Positions 49,927 to 60,012 of a stretch of DNA of 64,000 nucleotides are shown here, piece after piece (the stretch's first letter is position 1; each line of letters starts with the position of its first letter). Source of the stretch: Sarocladium kiliense (lineage: Eukaryota > Ascomycota > Sordariomycetes > Hypocreales > Sarocladiaceae). Under the pieces are notes generated by a model. It did no database searches. It was not told the DNA's origin and worked only from the letters and a program-made list of their open reading frames with translations. The stretch spans positions 372,001 through 436,000 of the forward strand of contig JAUZTG010000011.1 in assembly GCA_030734395.1 (NCBI GenBank), read 5' to 3'. The position numbers were made by a program, and so were the translations under genes.

Positions 49927-50001
49927 GAGGGGATTCGCAATGAGCGAGCGAGCTCAGACTTGACCCTCTGCACCAACAATATCGCTTCCGCTGCAATTTC
50001 C

Positions 50002-50050
50002 GACCCAATCAACTGACTCGACCCAATCAACTGACTCGACCCAATCAATC
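50002..50050 (+). repeat. 18-bp tandem repeat with CCAAT boxes, 2.7 copies
   Basis: GACCCAATCAACTGACTC at 50002-50019 and again at 50020-50037, followed by a diverged partial copy from 50038 (GACCCAATCAATCGACT). Each unit carries a CCAAT core. It lies about 80 nt after the TATA box, so it may be in the transcribed leader instead of the promoter. Confidence 0.8.
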
Positions 50051-50092
50051 GACTAAACAAGCTCGGTACGGTGACAGGCATCAAAAGAAAGC

Positions 50093-50143
50093 ATGGCGTC
50101 TTTCATCATGGAATATTCTCCAGATCGAGGTAAAGCTAGCTAA
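50093..50143 (+). promoter_or_regulatory. uORF in the NMT1 leader, between two candidate 5' splice sites
   Basis: A 16-codon uORF (MASFIMEYS...KAS, stop TAA at 50141-50143). It would be removed if the upstream donor at 50066 (G|GTACGG) is used. It is kept if the donor at 50130 (GAG|GTAAAG) is used or the intron is retained. After splicing from 50130 to the acceptors at 50355/50358, its frame runs past the NMT1 ATG, which would block NMT1 translation. Confidence 0.5.
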
Positions 50144-50146
50144 GAC

Positions 50147-50301
50147 TGCATCCGGGTGTTCGTCTATCTCGCCGCGTCCTTGCTCCCTCGAGTGCAAAAT
50201 ATCCTTCCGGATGGGAAGCTCTCGAGGCCAAGCGCAGCAGATATTCGATCTGAGAAATACCGGTGAACTTGATCTGGGTAATACCAGCGAAAGGACATGC
50301 A
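50147..50301 (+). promoter_or_regulatory. TPP (thiamine pyrophosphate) riboswitch aptamer
   Basis: Contains the conserved TPP-aptamer cores: GGGTG at 50154-50158, CTGAGA at 50250-50255 followed by AATACC, and GATCTGGGTAATACCAGCGA at 50271-50290. P1 forms from TGCAT (50147-50151) and ATGCA (50297-50301). The fungal long P3 arm is supported by nested pairs: TCG/CGA, ATCT (50166-50169)/AGAT (50239-50242), and a perfect CCTCGAG (50186-50192)/CTCGAGG (50221-50227), with an ATCC-TTCC-GGAT hairpin inside. It sits within the leader intron of NMT1, the arrangement known from Neurospora NMT1, where ligand binding changes 5' splice-site choice. High thiamine should therefore repress the gene. Confidence 0.93.
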
Positions 50302-50379
50302 TCTTTAGACTCCTCCCCTTTTCCCGGTAAAGTGCGTGTGGCAGACTAACTCTAGTAGCATCACGCTCGATCGTCCATC

Positions 50380-51592
50380 ATGTCTACCGATAAGATTACG
50401 TTCCTCGCCAACTGGTGAGAGATACTTTTCTTGCGAGCATGGTGAGCGAGGCTGACGCTTTGTGAAGGCACGCGACTCCCTACCATGCACCTGTGTACCT
50501 AGCACAGGCCAAAGGTTACTTCAAAGACGAGAACATCAAGGTCGCTCTCCTTGAGCCCAATGATCCGAGCGTGAGTCATGTTTCTGAATTGATAGAAACA
50601 TCTCTGTGCGATATATTGACTCTTCCAGGACGTTACCGAGATCATCGGCACCGGCAAGGTCGATCTTGGCTTCAAAGCTATGATTCACACCCTGGCTGTA
50701 CGTTCTAGCTGTCAACAGTCCACAAACGGGGAGAGCTCATACTGACACCATCCAGGCCAAAGCTCGTGACTTCCCCGTCCTGTCCATCGGCAGCCTTCTG
50801 GACGAGCCTTTCACTGGTGTCGTCTACCTCAAGGACTCGGGCATCACGACCGACTTCCGCTCCCTCCGCGGCAAACGCATCGGCTATGTCGGCGAATTCG
50901 GCAAGATCCAGATTGACGAACTCACCTCCCACTACGGCATGTCTCCCGACGACTACACTGCCGTCCGCTGCGGTATGAACGTCTCCAAGGCCATCATCCG
51001 CGGCGAGATTGACGCTGGCATCGGCCTCGAGAATGTCCAGATGGTCGAACTCGAGGAGTGGCTCGCTGCCCAGGGTCGCCCCAAGACGGACGTGCAGATG
51101 CTCCGAATCGATGAACTCGCCGAGCTCGGCTGCTGCTGCTTCTGCTCCATCCTCTACATCGGCAACGAGAAGTTCATCTCCGAGAACCCCGACCGCGTCC
51201 GCAGCTTCCTCCGCGCCGTGAAGCGCGCCACAGACTACGTCCTCGCCGAACCCGAAAAGGCATGGGCCGAGTATGTCGACTTCAAGCCCGCGATGGGCAC
51301 GGAGCTGAACCGCAAGATCTTCGAGCGTAGCTTTGCCTACTTCTCGAAGGATCTGAAGAATGTGCGCCGTGATTGGGAGAAGGTGACGAAGTATGGGAAG
51401 AGGCTCGGGGTGCTGCGCGAGGATTTCGTGCCGAACTATACGAATGAGTATTTGAGCTGGCCTCTGGAGGGGGAGTCGAATGATCCGACAGGGGATCAGA
51501 AGAGGATGGTTGAGCTGCAGAAGGATGTTGCTTGCTGTGGCGGCTTCCGCAGGCTTCCGCTCAAGATGGCGAGCGTCAAGTCTCAAGGTTGA
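50380..51592 (+). CDS. NMT1: HMP-P synthase of thiamine biosynthesis (Thi5/Nmt1)
   Basis: Makes the thiamine pyrimidine precursor HMP-P from PLP and its own active-site histidine; a single-turnover enzyme in yeast (family knowledge). Exons 50380-50414, 50468-50570, 50629-50697, 50756-51592; 347 aa, against about 340 in yeast. Key residues fall at the yeast positions: PLP-lysine K62 and suicide substrate H66 in GFKAMIHTLA, and the iron-binding CCCFC at 195-199. Conserved ARDFPVLSIGSLLDEPFTGVVYL and GYVGEFGKIQIDEL follow. The C-terminus (FRRLPLKMASVKSQG) extends slightly beyond yeast. Controlled by the TPP riboswitch in its leader intron. Confidence 0.96.
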
Positions 51593-52126
51593 GGCTCAAA
51601 TCACACACTCATGGGCTCGATAACGGAATCGTCACTCCTTATTCAGCTCGTCACCGTGAGCTAGTCATTCTTTATCTCAGCTTCCTAGGCCTAAAACCTG
51701 CGAGGGCGGAGCTTTCGCTTTAGAACGGTGATGAATGCTACTACACTCTTTTGCCCATGCTCTGGCTTGATGTATCCTACTGTACGACGAGGCAAGCAAG
51801 TGTGATGCTGTTATACTTCAAGCCCATAGGAGATAAAGAATCGTACATTTGAGATTTCTCATCCAACGCAACCTAGTCCTATGTACGAGGCCTGCTAGGT
51901 ATTGGTTTTTCGATTGCAAAAATAGCTCACGTATGTTGCCATCAGAAAATTTGCAGCCCCCTACCGATGGATGTCTGCCCGCGCACGTGAAAAGGGCTAG
52001 GCAATGCGACAAAGCAGATGACCTTCGCTTGAGAGCTCAACAATTGCCTGCGAGATCACGATGGCGTTGTTCGGCTCGTCGAGTCAGTGCACACCCCTCG
52101 TTGGCAGCCTCCACTTCTCTCTATTG
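51593..52126. other. 3' flank of NMT1 up to the MFS pseudogene
   Basis: 534 bp, no gene or repeat recognised. Confidence 0.55.
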
Positions 52127-53943
52127 CTAACCCTGTCCTACCTTTGGCGCGTGCGTTGGAAGTCTACCCCAAGGGATGAAAAAGGTGGTGATAAACGCAA
52201 TGCCACAAAGGGCAATGGAGACAGCAAAAGCGGCCTTCAGACCATGCATATATGCGATCAGAACACCAGGGAGGTCTTCTGGAGCAAATGTAGTTCGAAG
52301 CTCTGACGCACCAGTTACGATCAGTTGGCCTGCATCGACATTGGGGGCCGATGATGCAGTCTGCCTAGCGCTTGATTGATGAAAGCAGACTGGGCAGCTG
52401 AGATAGTGAAGGCGCCTCCAATAGTTTGAAAGACTTGACATACTGTATCAGTCTCCGGCACTGTCACGAGACTTGTCTCTAACAGAAGGACTTACACTAG
52501 AGGTTGGCCGTGACTGCGGGAAGGTCTTCGGGGTCTACACTGGCCTGGGCTATGTTGAGGCCATTTTGGACTGAAAAAAAGCAATTGCGGAGCCGGTAAG
52601 CACCTGGTAGCCAATGCATTTCCCAGACGGCGTGTCCATATCTAGGGTGTAGAGCAGACCACAACCTACAGTACCAACTAATCCACCGGCAAACATAGTC
52701 GGGGCAGGTAAGCCTAGAGCGCAGTTAGATCATGACGATGGCCGCGAAAGAGTGGGAACAAGCTCACCTGTTTTTGCAACAAAGACACCACCCAAAACTG
52801 CAAATATAGCCACAGCAATAACAATGGGAAAATTGTTAACCCCTGATTCGATGGCTGTCGCGCGCTTGACAGATTGGAAGTAGATAGGAAGGTAGTATAG
52901 GAGCAGCAAGAGGTCGCCGAGGAAGAAGAATTGGTAGGGGCAAACGCTCCAGAGTGCCCGTTTCTTAACCAGCCGTGGGACCAACATGGCATACTCGTCG
53001 AGATACCAGGACCAGGCTACAAGTGCGGCCGTCAGAAGCCCAAATCCAGCAAGTAGACCAATGACCTCGCTACTGTCCCAAGCATGTGTAGTTCCGGCAT
53101 ACTGGAGACCGAGGATGAAACAGATGATGGCTGACATTGTAACAGCAATCCCGACAGGATCAAGATGGAGCAACTTGTGCTTCAAGCTGATGGGTGGAGG
53201 CTTGACAGCGCTGGGGAGAGAGAAGAAGAGAGTAATGACCACGGCTGCAGCCCCTCCGATGGGGAGATTGATATAGAAGCACCAGCGCCAACTGAAGCCA
53301 TCGGTGAAAGCGCCGCCCAGTATAGGACCTAGGACAGAGGCCAGTCCGTAGCTCAAGCCAATCAAGCCCATTACAATAGGTCGTTCCTTGGCGGTGTGCT
53401 GAAGGCGACTATACTCGTGCCTCCAACAGATATCCCAGCAGCGCCGACTCCAGCAATAGCTCGGCTGACGATCAGGGTGACAGAGTTTTGAGCGACGCCA
53501 CAGATCAAGCTCCCTATCAGAAAGACTGACATTGTGAAGACGAACATCCATTTGATGTCGAAATACTTGAAGGCCTTGCCCCATGATGCTTCGAGACCAC
53601 CGAATGTCATGAAGTATGCGGCGCTATACCAGGATACATCACTCAAGCCTCCAAACTTGGAAGTAATTTTGGGAATCGCCGTGCCAACAATGGTCTACCA
53701 TAGCCTCTTTTAGCATAGCGAAGAATTGGTGATACAGTATTTACTGGATCATACCTGGTCCAGGCAAATCAAGAAAACGCCCATAACAGACGCTGAAACA
53801 AGAAGCATGAACCGAAAGCCCGTGGGGTACTGGCCAATAGAGGACTCATCTGATCGCTGGTCTGACCGTTGAGCAGAGGCGGCGGGACTTGCGGACTTGT
53901 CAGGCTTCTCAATCTTTCTCTGGTCATCATGTTCGGCATCCAT
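52127..53943 (-). pseudogene. DHA2-type MFS drug-efflux transporter, disrupted
   Basis: Recognisable over nearly full length: cytosolic Ser/Asp-rich start at 53943, FLICLDQ|TIVGTAIPKIT across a normal intron, WYSAAYFMTFGG, IAGVGAAGI, ILGGAFTDGFSWRWCFYINLP, a GYQVLTG motif and a C-terminal TTFAPEDLPGV. The reading frame is broken at four places. About 53388-53393: a -1 shift in CCGCCAAGG. 52574-52580: a homopolymer of seven T where five would keep the frame. 52497-52499: an in-frame TAG just before FFQTIGG. About 52361-52372: a further shift. Splice sites otherwise look normal. It resembles efflux pumps of toxin or secondary-metabolite clusters. One break could be a sequencing error; four of different kinds argue for true decay. 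Confidence 0.8.
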
Positions 53944-54282
53944 CTTTGAAGAAGGTATTGAAGCAGATTTCTCGCAATATTTTCCACCGCCGGTATAGGC
54001 TTCTTGAGGTAGGATGGATGTTTGGAACTGGAGTTTATTTAAAGGTTCGGGCTACAGGCGGTACAAGGAACCTTGGAAGCTGTACCTAGCATTCTCTTTT
54101 AGAAAGCGATCCATACATAGCAGTGCCCTTGCCAGCAAGGGTGGGAATTTACCGGGGAAGATGATCCTATCAATCAGCGAAGAACCGGGGCCTTTGAGAG
54201 CGGAACAAAGTAGATTGGTATTTCATAACTTCTGCGGACTGGGTAGATTGTAGACTACAAGCAATGCTAATAGGGTAGACTC

Positions 54283-54717
54283 TTGCTATTATGTCTCGAA
54301 TGGGTTTCCAATACTTCTACGGCCGGGCTCTACAATTTGACAAACCCCGGTGTTGTATATCGTGTAGTGAATATGCTCTTCTATTTCGAGCCTGCAGCCA
54401 TGTGCGATCTTCCGAAAGACCTTGCACTAACCCCGCTCCCATCGAAGAGGCAGCTGTGGGAAGCAGGCGACGAAATGGCATGGAAGGCGGAAACACAGAG
54501 AGAGCCGGGTTTAGATGTTTCATTCGGACTCGCCGCAGGTGGCGAGATCGTAAAACTGGATACGGGTAACCTGTCTTGTGATGGCACATGGCGATCCGAT
54601 CACACCTCTGACCCTGCTAGATCTCCATGTAGCAGTACTGCAAGATGGGAGGACTGGTGCTCTGGAATGGACGGGTTCAGTGGGCTCATCATGCTCGCTG
54701 CTTCCTTGATCGTGTAA
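54283..54717 (+). pseudogene. C-terminal relic of a fungal transcription factor
   Basis: An open frame encodes a block typical of the tail of fungal Zn-finger regulators: MLFYFEPAAMCDLPKDLALTPLP, KRQLWEAGDEMAWKAE, FGLAAGGEIVKLD, then WEDWCSGMDGFSGLIMLAASLIV and a stop. No DNA-binding domain or upstream coding sequence remains; the preceding 340 bp end at the start of the MFS pseudogene on the other strand. I read it as the truncated remainder of a larger gene. It has no obvious internal stop, so a recent deletion is possible. The family recognition rests on remembered motif patterns, so confidence is moderate. Confidence 0.55.
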
Positions 54718-55097
54718 CTCGTTGAATCGCTGAACCTTCAAGCATTATAGGAGCTGAAGTACGCTTGGCCTGTATCTGACGCGTGCTCATGACTTCACGG
54801 TATCCGTGAAACATCGGCAATTTTGTAACGCGTTCGGAACAACACAGGCGCTAGAAAATGTACCAACACTGACAAAGCAGTGATCATAGCGCAGGTTTAA
54901 TTTGTAGACCTACGATGTACTTGTCATTGTGATTGTGTTTGCTTCAGTCAAGCTACATAGAGTGAATTCATGGGCTTCAGTTGACAGATAAGATAGCCTG
55001 TTGGTCGTGTGTTTCCACTTCCACATCTCGATTCTCTGGCAGACTTCTTCCTTTCGACCGAATGCTCATGCGAATGTATATGCCAAAAGACGACAAT
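54718..55097. other. Intergenic, GST promoter
   Basis: 380 bp with no gene. Must contain the GST promoter if that gene is expressed; no TATA box evident. Confidence 0.5.
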
Positions 55098-55766
55098 ATG
55101 CCAAAATTGATACTATACCGCACCAATGGAGCCTGTTCTTTGGCACCTCACATCATTCTGAAGGAACTCGGTCTGTCATTCGAGTCCGTTGTTCAGGGTT
55201 CGTCACCAAAAAGCACTATTCCGCCAGAATTCCAAATGGATCCTCGCGAATATCGAGAGAAAATTCACCCGCAGGGCTACGTTCCCGCGCTCCAGGTTGA
55301 TGATGCGATCATCACCGAAAATGCGGCTGTAATGATGTACCTGGCCCTTCAGAAAGCTGAAAGGAACCTCCACGGTAGCTCAGTACTGGAGCAGGCACAA
55401 GTCTTGTCATGGTTAAGCTTCCTGTCCGGCTTTTTACATGGGCAAGCATGGGTTTCCTATTGGGTTCCCACCCGTCTCACGACGTCGGAAGTGAGCAGCG
55501 AACTCGAATTGATCGCCAATAAGGGCACAGACAAGGTTTTTCTCGGATACGATTTGATCGAGAAACGTTTGAAAGGATCGTTTGCGGTCGGAGAGGGGGA
55601 TACAGTCGTTGACTTTTATTTAGTGGTTTTCTACAATTGGGGTCGAAATTATGATATTGACATGTCAAAATACGCCAAGCTCGGAGCACTCATTGCAAGA
55701 ATGGAACAGAAGCCGTCGGTCAGAGACCCGATCAAAGAGGAGGGACTGTCAACGTACTTCGTTTAA
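55098..55766 (+). CDS. Glutathione S-transferase-like protein, beta-class-like N-terminus
   Basis: Cytosolic conjugation or reduction of electrophiles with glutathione (family role); 222 aa, no intron. The thioredoxin-fold start MPKLILYRTNGACSLAPHI has a Cys at 13 followed by SLAPH, the pattern of bacterial beta-class GSTs where this Cys contacts glutathione. The loop GYVPALQVDDAIITENAAVMMYL has the cis-Pro (VPAL) and the E-[NS] glutathione-binding pair. The helical domain ends in a typical FYNWGRNYDID...YAKLGALIARMEQKPSV. The start at 55098 is preferred because it aligns with the fold; the frame is open further upstream. It is the only intact gene among the pseudogenes at 52.1-56.6 kb. Confidence 0.8.
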   Translation: MPKLILYRTNGACSLAPHIILKELGLSFESVVQGSSPKSTIPPEFQMDPREYREKIHPQGYVPALQVDDAIITENAAVMMYLALQKAERNLHGSSVLEQAQVLSWLSFLSGFLHGQAWVSYWVPTRLTTSEVSSELELIANKGTDKVFLGYDLIEKRLKGSFAVGEGDTVVDFYLVVFYNWGRNYDIDMSKYAKLGALIARMEQKPSVRDPIKEEGLSTYFV

Positions 55767-55979
55767 GTACTCAGAGGTGCTGTCAAATTGACATCAGAGA
55801 TCGGGGCTCCTCGGAGACGGAGATTAGAGCTAGGAATTACACAAGTAAAGTGGTTATCCACCAACACTGAGGGCCCGCCTGCTATTCGAAAAGGCGCCTG
55901 TTTGATGACAGATCTCCAGCAAAATGATATGCAGCAATACGGCTCTCTCAAATACAGTTATACGCAATGCCAGCAGATC

Positions 55980-56573
55980 AGGCCGACTAAGCAATGGGCT
56001 GTTAGACAGCCTTGTTCCGGGTCTTGCTGGACGTTGTTGCCCCAAGAGCCAGCGCTCCTTGATGGTAGCTTACGATCTATCCTGTTAAGTGCTCTGGTAC
56101 ACTACACGAGAACGCACGACCAAGAACCTACTGATGAAGACATGGCGCGAGTCTTCGAGTCGCTGGGGATGACAGATGTGCTGGGGCTCAGTAGCGGCTT
56201 GGACGTCAATGTGTCTGATATGAGTTTATCGCACGGTCAGAAGCAGCTCCTGTGCCTTGCCAGGGCGATACTCTGGAAACACGTTGGGAAACTTGTGCTT
56301 CTGGATAAGGCTATGAGCTCCGTCGACCAGCATCCTAAGGTCCACAAGGCGCCTGCCTTTCAGCAAACAAAGTTGACGCTGTGTTAGGTATCCATACCAT
56401 CATGATGTGATACGAAAGAGCTCATGACGAAGGCGATTGAGCGGGAGTTCAGCCAGCATACTGTCATCTCGGTAGTGCATGATCTGGAAACGGTTCGGAA
56501 TTTTCGCAGGTTGATTGTGCTGGAAGACGGAGGGGTATCTGAGGCTAAAGGTTTAGCAGAATGTAGGGAGTAG
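55980..56573 (+). pseudogene. ABC-C transporter nucleotide-binding domain fragment
   Basis: Pieces of one NBD remain in order: LPQEPALLDGSLRS (Q-loop region), DMSLSHGQKQLLCLARAIL (a degraded LSGGQ signature; GG is HG here), KLVLLDKAMSSVD (Walker B, with the catalytic Glu replaced by Lys), then after a stop at 56387 and a frame change MTKAIEREFSQHTVISVVHDLETV (H-loop) and IVLEDGGVSEA, ending at 56573. Walker A and both membrane domains are absent. The pattern is that of the second NBD of multidrug-resistance ABC-C pumps. It cannot encode a working transporter. Confidence 0.75.
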
Positions 56574-56963
56574 GTAATCTGTCTCACGTCAACATCTTGC
56601 GTACTGCTGGAGTCCTCTTGAAATGTTGGGATGGTTGTGTTGCATCTGTGTGGTGTCGCCAGAACACACTCTTGAGACACCAATACGTACCCAGCCCGTT
56701 CTGGAGGTAGTTTGAACAATTTTTAGATCTCCCTTGTGTCCAGGGCCGAAGCTGCGACGAGATCTTGCTTCATAACATAAACGGACTTCGGTGGCAGGCT
56801 GAATGTCACGATTGAGGTTGGCCGCCAGGATTCAAGGGTTACATAACCCTGGCTTACCTTATCCACTCACCTCACCATCTTTGACCCTGTCACGGTATCA
56901 ACAACAGTCACAATCTACGGCATTTGCGCATTGGGCTAGCTCAGCTCATCCCCCAGCGCCATC
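56574..56963. other. Intergenic, promoter of the DUF4267 gene
   Basis: 390 bp. An inverted pair GGGTTA-CATAACCC lies near 56833-56846. No gene. Confidence 0.5.
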
Positions 56964-57431
56964 ATGATGTTCTTTGCAACCCCGTGGCCAGCCTATCTCG
57001 TCGGCACCGCCTGCATCGGCCGCGGCTGCTTCGCCATCTTTAAACCCCGATCCGAGTACCCTCGGATAGGTCTCGCCCTTGAAGCCGCTCATCCCGACTC
57101 ACCAACATCTACCTCTGGCCAGATCTCCCCTCTCATCTTCTTCAAAGGCGTGCGAGAGATCAGCTACGGACTCACGATACTGCTTCTTCAGCGGCAGGGG
57201 CTTGACGAGGCGCTGACGACGTTTGCGTTGGTGTTGGCGGGGGTGAGGGTTGCTGATGGAGCGGTGGTTTGGTGGAAGGGTGGGGAAGGGTTGAGATATA
57301 AGAGTATTGGACACTTTTTGACGGGGGTGATGATGGTGTATTGGGGGTGGCAGAGGGGGAAGCTGAAGGATGTGTTGCCGTTGATGCATGATTTGAGGGC
57401 GGGAGGGTTCAACCCGCCATTCAGCTACTGA
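56964..57431 (+). CDS. DUF4267-type small membrane protein
   Basis: 155 aa, intronless. Several hydrophobic helices: AYLVGTACIGRGCFAIF (residues about 9-25), ISYGLTILLL, TTFALVLAGVRVADGAVVWW and HFLTGVMMVYWGW. The order of a GREISYG-like REISYG motif, then GLDEALTTFALVLAG and a DGAVVW segment, matches the DUF4267 family, which has no established function. Start ATG at 56964 in good context (CGCCATCATGATG); a second ATG follows immediately. The 5' half is C-rich and the 3' half G-rich but the frame is intact. Confidence 0.75.
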   Translation: MMFFATPWPAYLVGTACIGRGCFAIFKPRSEYPRIGLALEAAHPDSPTSTSGQISPLIFFKGVREISYGLTILLLQRQGLDEALTTFALVLAGVRVADGAVVWWKGGEGLRYKSIGHFLTGVMMVYWGWQRGKLKDVLPLMHDLRAGGFNPPFSY

Positions 57432-58593
57432 GGACATTGATGATGGCGCACTGGTTTCGGAAGTCTCATGGAGCAGCATCACCACACGTCAGCTGAGATA
57501 GGGTCTGTGACTTTCTGCGAATTTCTGCTGTGTTATCGCTATGTCGACAGCAAGCAAGAATTAGGACCAAGGCTTCTCCGGGACGCTATCGCAGCTACAG
57601 GTGCTCGGAGTTGTTCAGAAGTACACTTGCCCCAATCTTCAGTCCCGTTCTTAGCCTTCCAACTGTATCTGCGTCTTCGACTGTACGGCGGCTAACAAAC
57701 AGATCGCTAGTATGTGCCTCCGGTCTAAAAGAGCAGCTCGTTCTAAAAAGGAGTGAATCAAGTACGGTTCAGAACAAGATATTCGAATATGACTGTGTTT
57801 GGTAAGCTTCTGAGGGCTTCGAGAGATGATTGTGGGTTCTCATATTTAGGGTCGGCAAAGGTCCCACGGTTGAACACTCGACGACATCTCAGCAGAAGAC
57901 CTCACAGCCTCTACCCCTGAGTAGCTGAGAGATGGCTGACTTCCTGAAAGGCTGTCATGACTTCAAGGTATACTTTTTCAGACAATAGGAAGACTATAGA
58001 GGATAAAAGTGATGTTTGTGAAACCAGAAGGAGAGAAAATACCTGATCTGCCCAGATCTCCTTGAACTATGGATCATGTAGAGTAGGATGCCACTTCCTG
58101 CATGGTAGGGAGCAGATACGGAAGACTCATTTCGCCGCAAAGGCTGCACAATAGCAATAAAGGAGAGACTTTCTGCCTGATCATGAGAGACAGACTAATG
58201 CCCCCTGTCCAATACATCATCTCCCATTGCTTATAGCTGACACGCGTCCCAGTCCGCTGTTTCTTGTTGGGTGAGTACGCATAGGAATAATTTTTATGAT
58301 TGGTCCACACATGTACAGTATGCATAAAAATCCATTGGTGTTGGTTGGTTGCCTGGTCACAAGTTGCGCCCGCTGTTCGATGCGCAATCTCTGTCATTGT
58401 TTGTGGCTTACCGTAACGCGTCGGAGTCACCAAAGAAAAAGTAAGGGGGTAAGACCTTGGTAGGGCAGCGATAGATGTATATAAGGCCACGCATCTCATC
58501 CTGTTTGTACTGTAAGACCTCCTTTTTGCAGCTACCTCTTTCACTCCCTACCTTTGTTGACTATTCAATTCTAGTGCAACAACAGTACAAGCC
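57432..58593. other. Intergenic interval
   Basis: About 1.16 kb. A TATATAAG at 58476-58483 fits the promoter of the gene at 58594. A minus-strand frame of 156 codons (58074-58544) shows no motif and is not called. Confidence 0.55.
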
Positions 58594-60012
58594 ATGTCTC
58601 CTCGAACTCGAACAGCAACCCAACCTTCACGAACGGACATCATCAAGCGAATCAATGATACCATTCAAAGGAGTCAGAACCTGCTCAGTTCAACAGAACC
58701 TGAGGTCATCCGACAACTTTGGAACGAATTGCAACAGAAGTATCTCGACTCTCGTCAACTTCATCTAACAGAGGAAGATTTTCCCTTTTGGATCTGCAAC
58801 AACATCCCCGAACCAGCAATCGAGCGACTCGTCGATGTGGTGTATGCGAAAGGTGCCCGGAAAATCGAACCCTATGCCCCTGCTCTCCTTAGGCGATTCG
58901 AGGTACCGCAGTGGCGATTTGCGCTCTTCTTAGGGCCTTTGCCTCAAAACAAGGTTGTGGCTTTGAACCGAGCCACGCGACACCGAGATTCGATGCATTT
59001 CAGAGAATTATACGACGAGCTTTGCCGCATCCGTCTTCGGAGCACAAATCCCTTGCCCCAAGGACCACTGTCTTTCACCTGCCGAGAGATACAAACATGC
59101 TGTACGTTCCTCTCATGTCCATGAGGTTGCCAAACTCTAACAAAAGCAGTTCGACCCGTCCCTCAAGGTCCGAACAACCCTAATGATGAGCACGAAGCCC
59201 CCTCGGATGACGAAGAGCAAGAGAGCATTGCTAGTGAATGCAACACACGAACCGACAGCTCCGAGGATGATGGCGATACATGTAGCATGTATAGCGATGC
59301 AGACGACGTCATTGAGGTCTCGAGGTTTCCTATCAATGATTCCGTCTCACGAATGTCAACGGGCTCTGTCGTAGTCGCTCTGGGTCAACCTGCTGCTGGC
59401 CCCAGCACTGTGAGGTCGTCTGGCCCGGCAACACCAGCTGCAAGGCTAACCACGCATATGTCCAGTATGAGCGGGGTTGCTGCTGAAGGATCGAGTCACA
59501 TTGCACTACCATTGGACCCGCGCCAGAGAGAACCGCGCCACAGAGGAGAAGCGGCTCCATCAGATGGTCCGCAAGTGCTTATACCACTCCACAGCCAGAT
59601 CACACCGAACACGACCGAGACCACGGAGCACGGCCTTGCCGTTGTTACAGCGGAAAACATCGATTCTGATGATCCCAAGGACCGCTTCCTTGCTGAACTG
59701 ATCAGCAAAGCCCGATTCGTCCTGACTTCTCGTTCTGAGCTCAAGCGAGAACATGCGGCTATTCAACAAGAATTAGCAGAATACCAGCACAAGTACAAGG
59801 CTGGGAGGCAAGCCCTTCAGCGCCGACTTGATCCTGAATTGGACCTGGAAGCGAGAGAGACCTACCGCGCGAATCTTGATGGGCTCTTTGTCACGGGCGA
59901 AAAAATCAAGAGTCTGCGGGAAAAGGGCGAGGAAAATCAAGCCAAGCGATTAAAGTTCGACGATGAGGTGAATGTGCTTCAAGCTAAGCACCCTGATATA
60001 GGCGCTTTGTAG
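58594..60012 (+). CDS. Orphan protein with acidic linker and C-terminal coiled coil
   Basis: Not recognised. Exons 58594-59101 and 59150-60012, joined by a 48-nt intron (GTACGT donor, CTCTAAC branch), give 456 aa. The N-terminal third looks folded (DIIKRINDTIQRSQNLL, WRFALFLGPLPQNKVVALNRATRHRD). A very acidic/Ser linker (APSDDEEQESIASE) and a Ser/Pro-rich region follow. The last 110 residues are a charged helix likely to form a coiled coil (LKREHAAIQQELAEYQHKYKAG...). No signal peptide or membrane segment. A TATA box about 110 nt upstream supports expression. Nuclear scaffold or cytoskeletal roles would be guesses. Confidence 0.72.

Larger units (their letters stand above)
48115..50065. other. 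Intergenic interval: OPT promoter and distal NMT1 promoter
   Basis: About 1.95 kb. ORFs are all below 83 codons with no recognised motif. The right end holds the NMT1 TATA box and a CCAAT-containing tandem repeat, listed separately. Confidence 0.55.

Noticed and set aside
50705..51586. 293-codon minus-strand ORF
   Set aside because: Exact antisense of the NMT1 exon 4; its openness follows from NMT1 codon bias, and it shows no domain of its own.
53388..53430. A 29-nt intron to bypass the first frameshift in the MFS gene
   Set aside because: Too short for these introns, no branch point, and it would delete residues conserved in the family.
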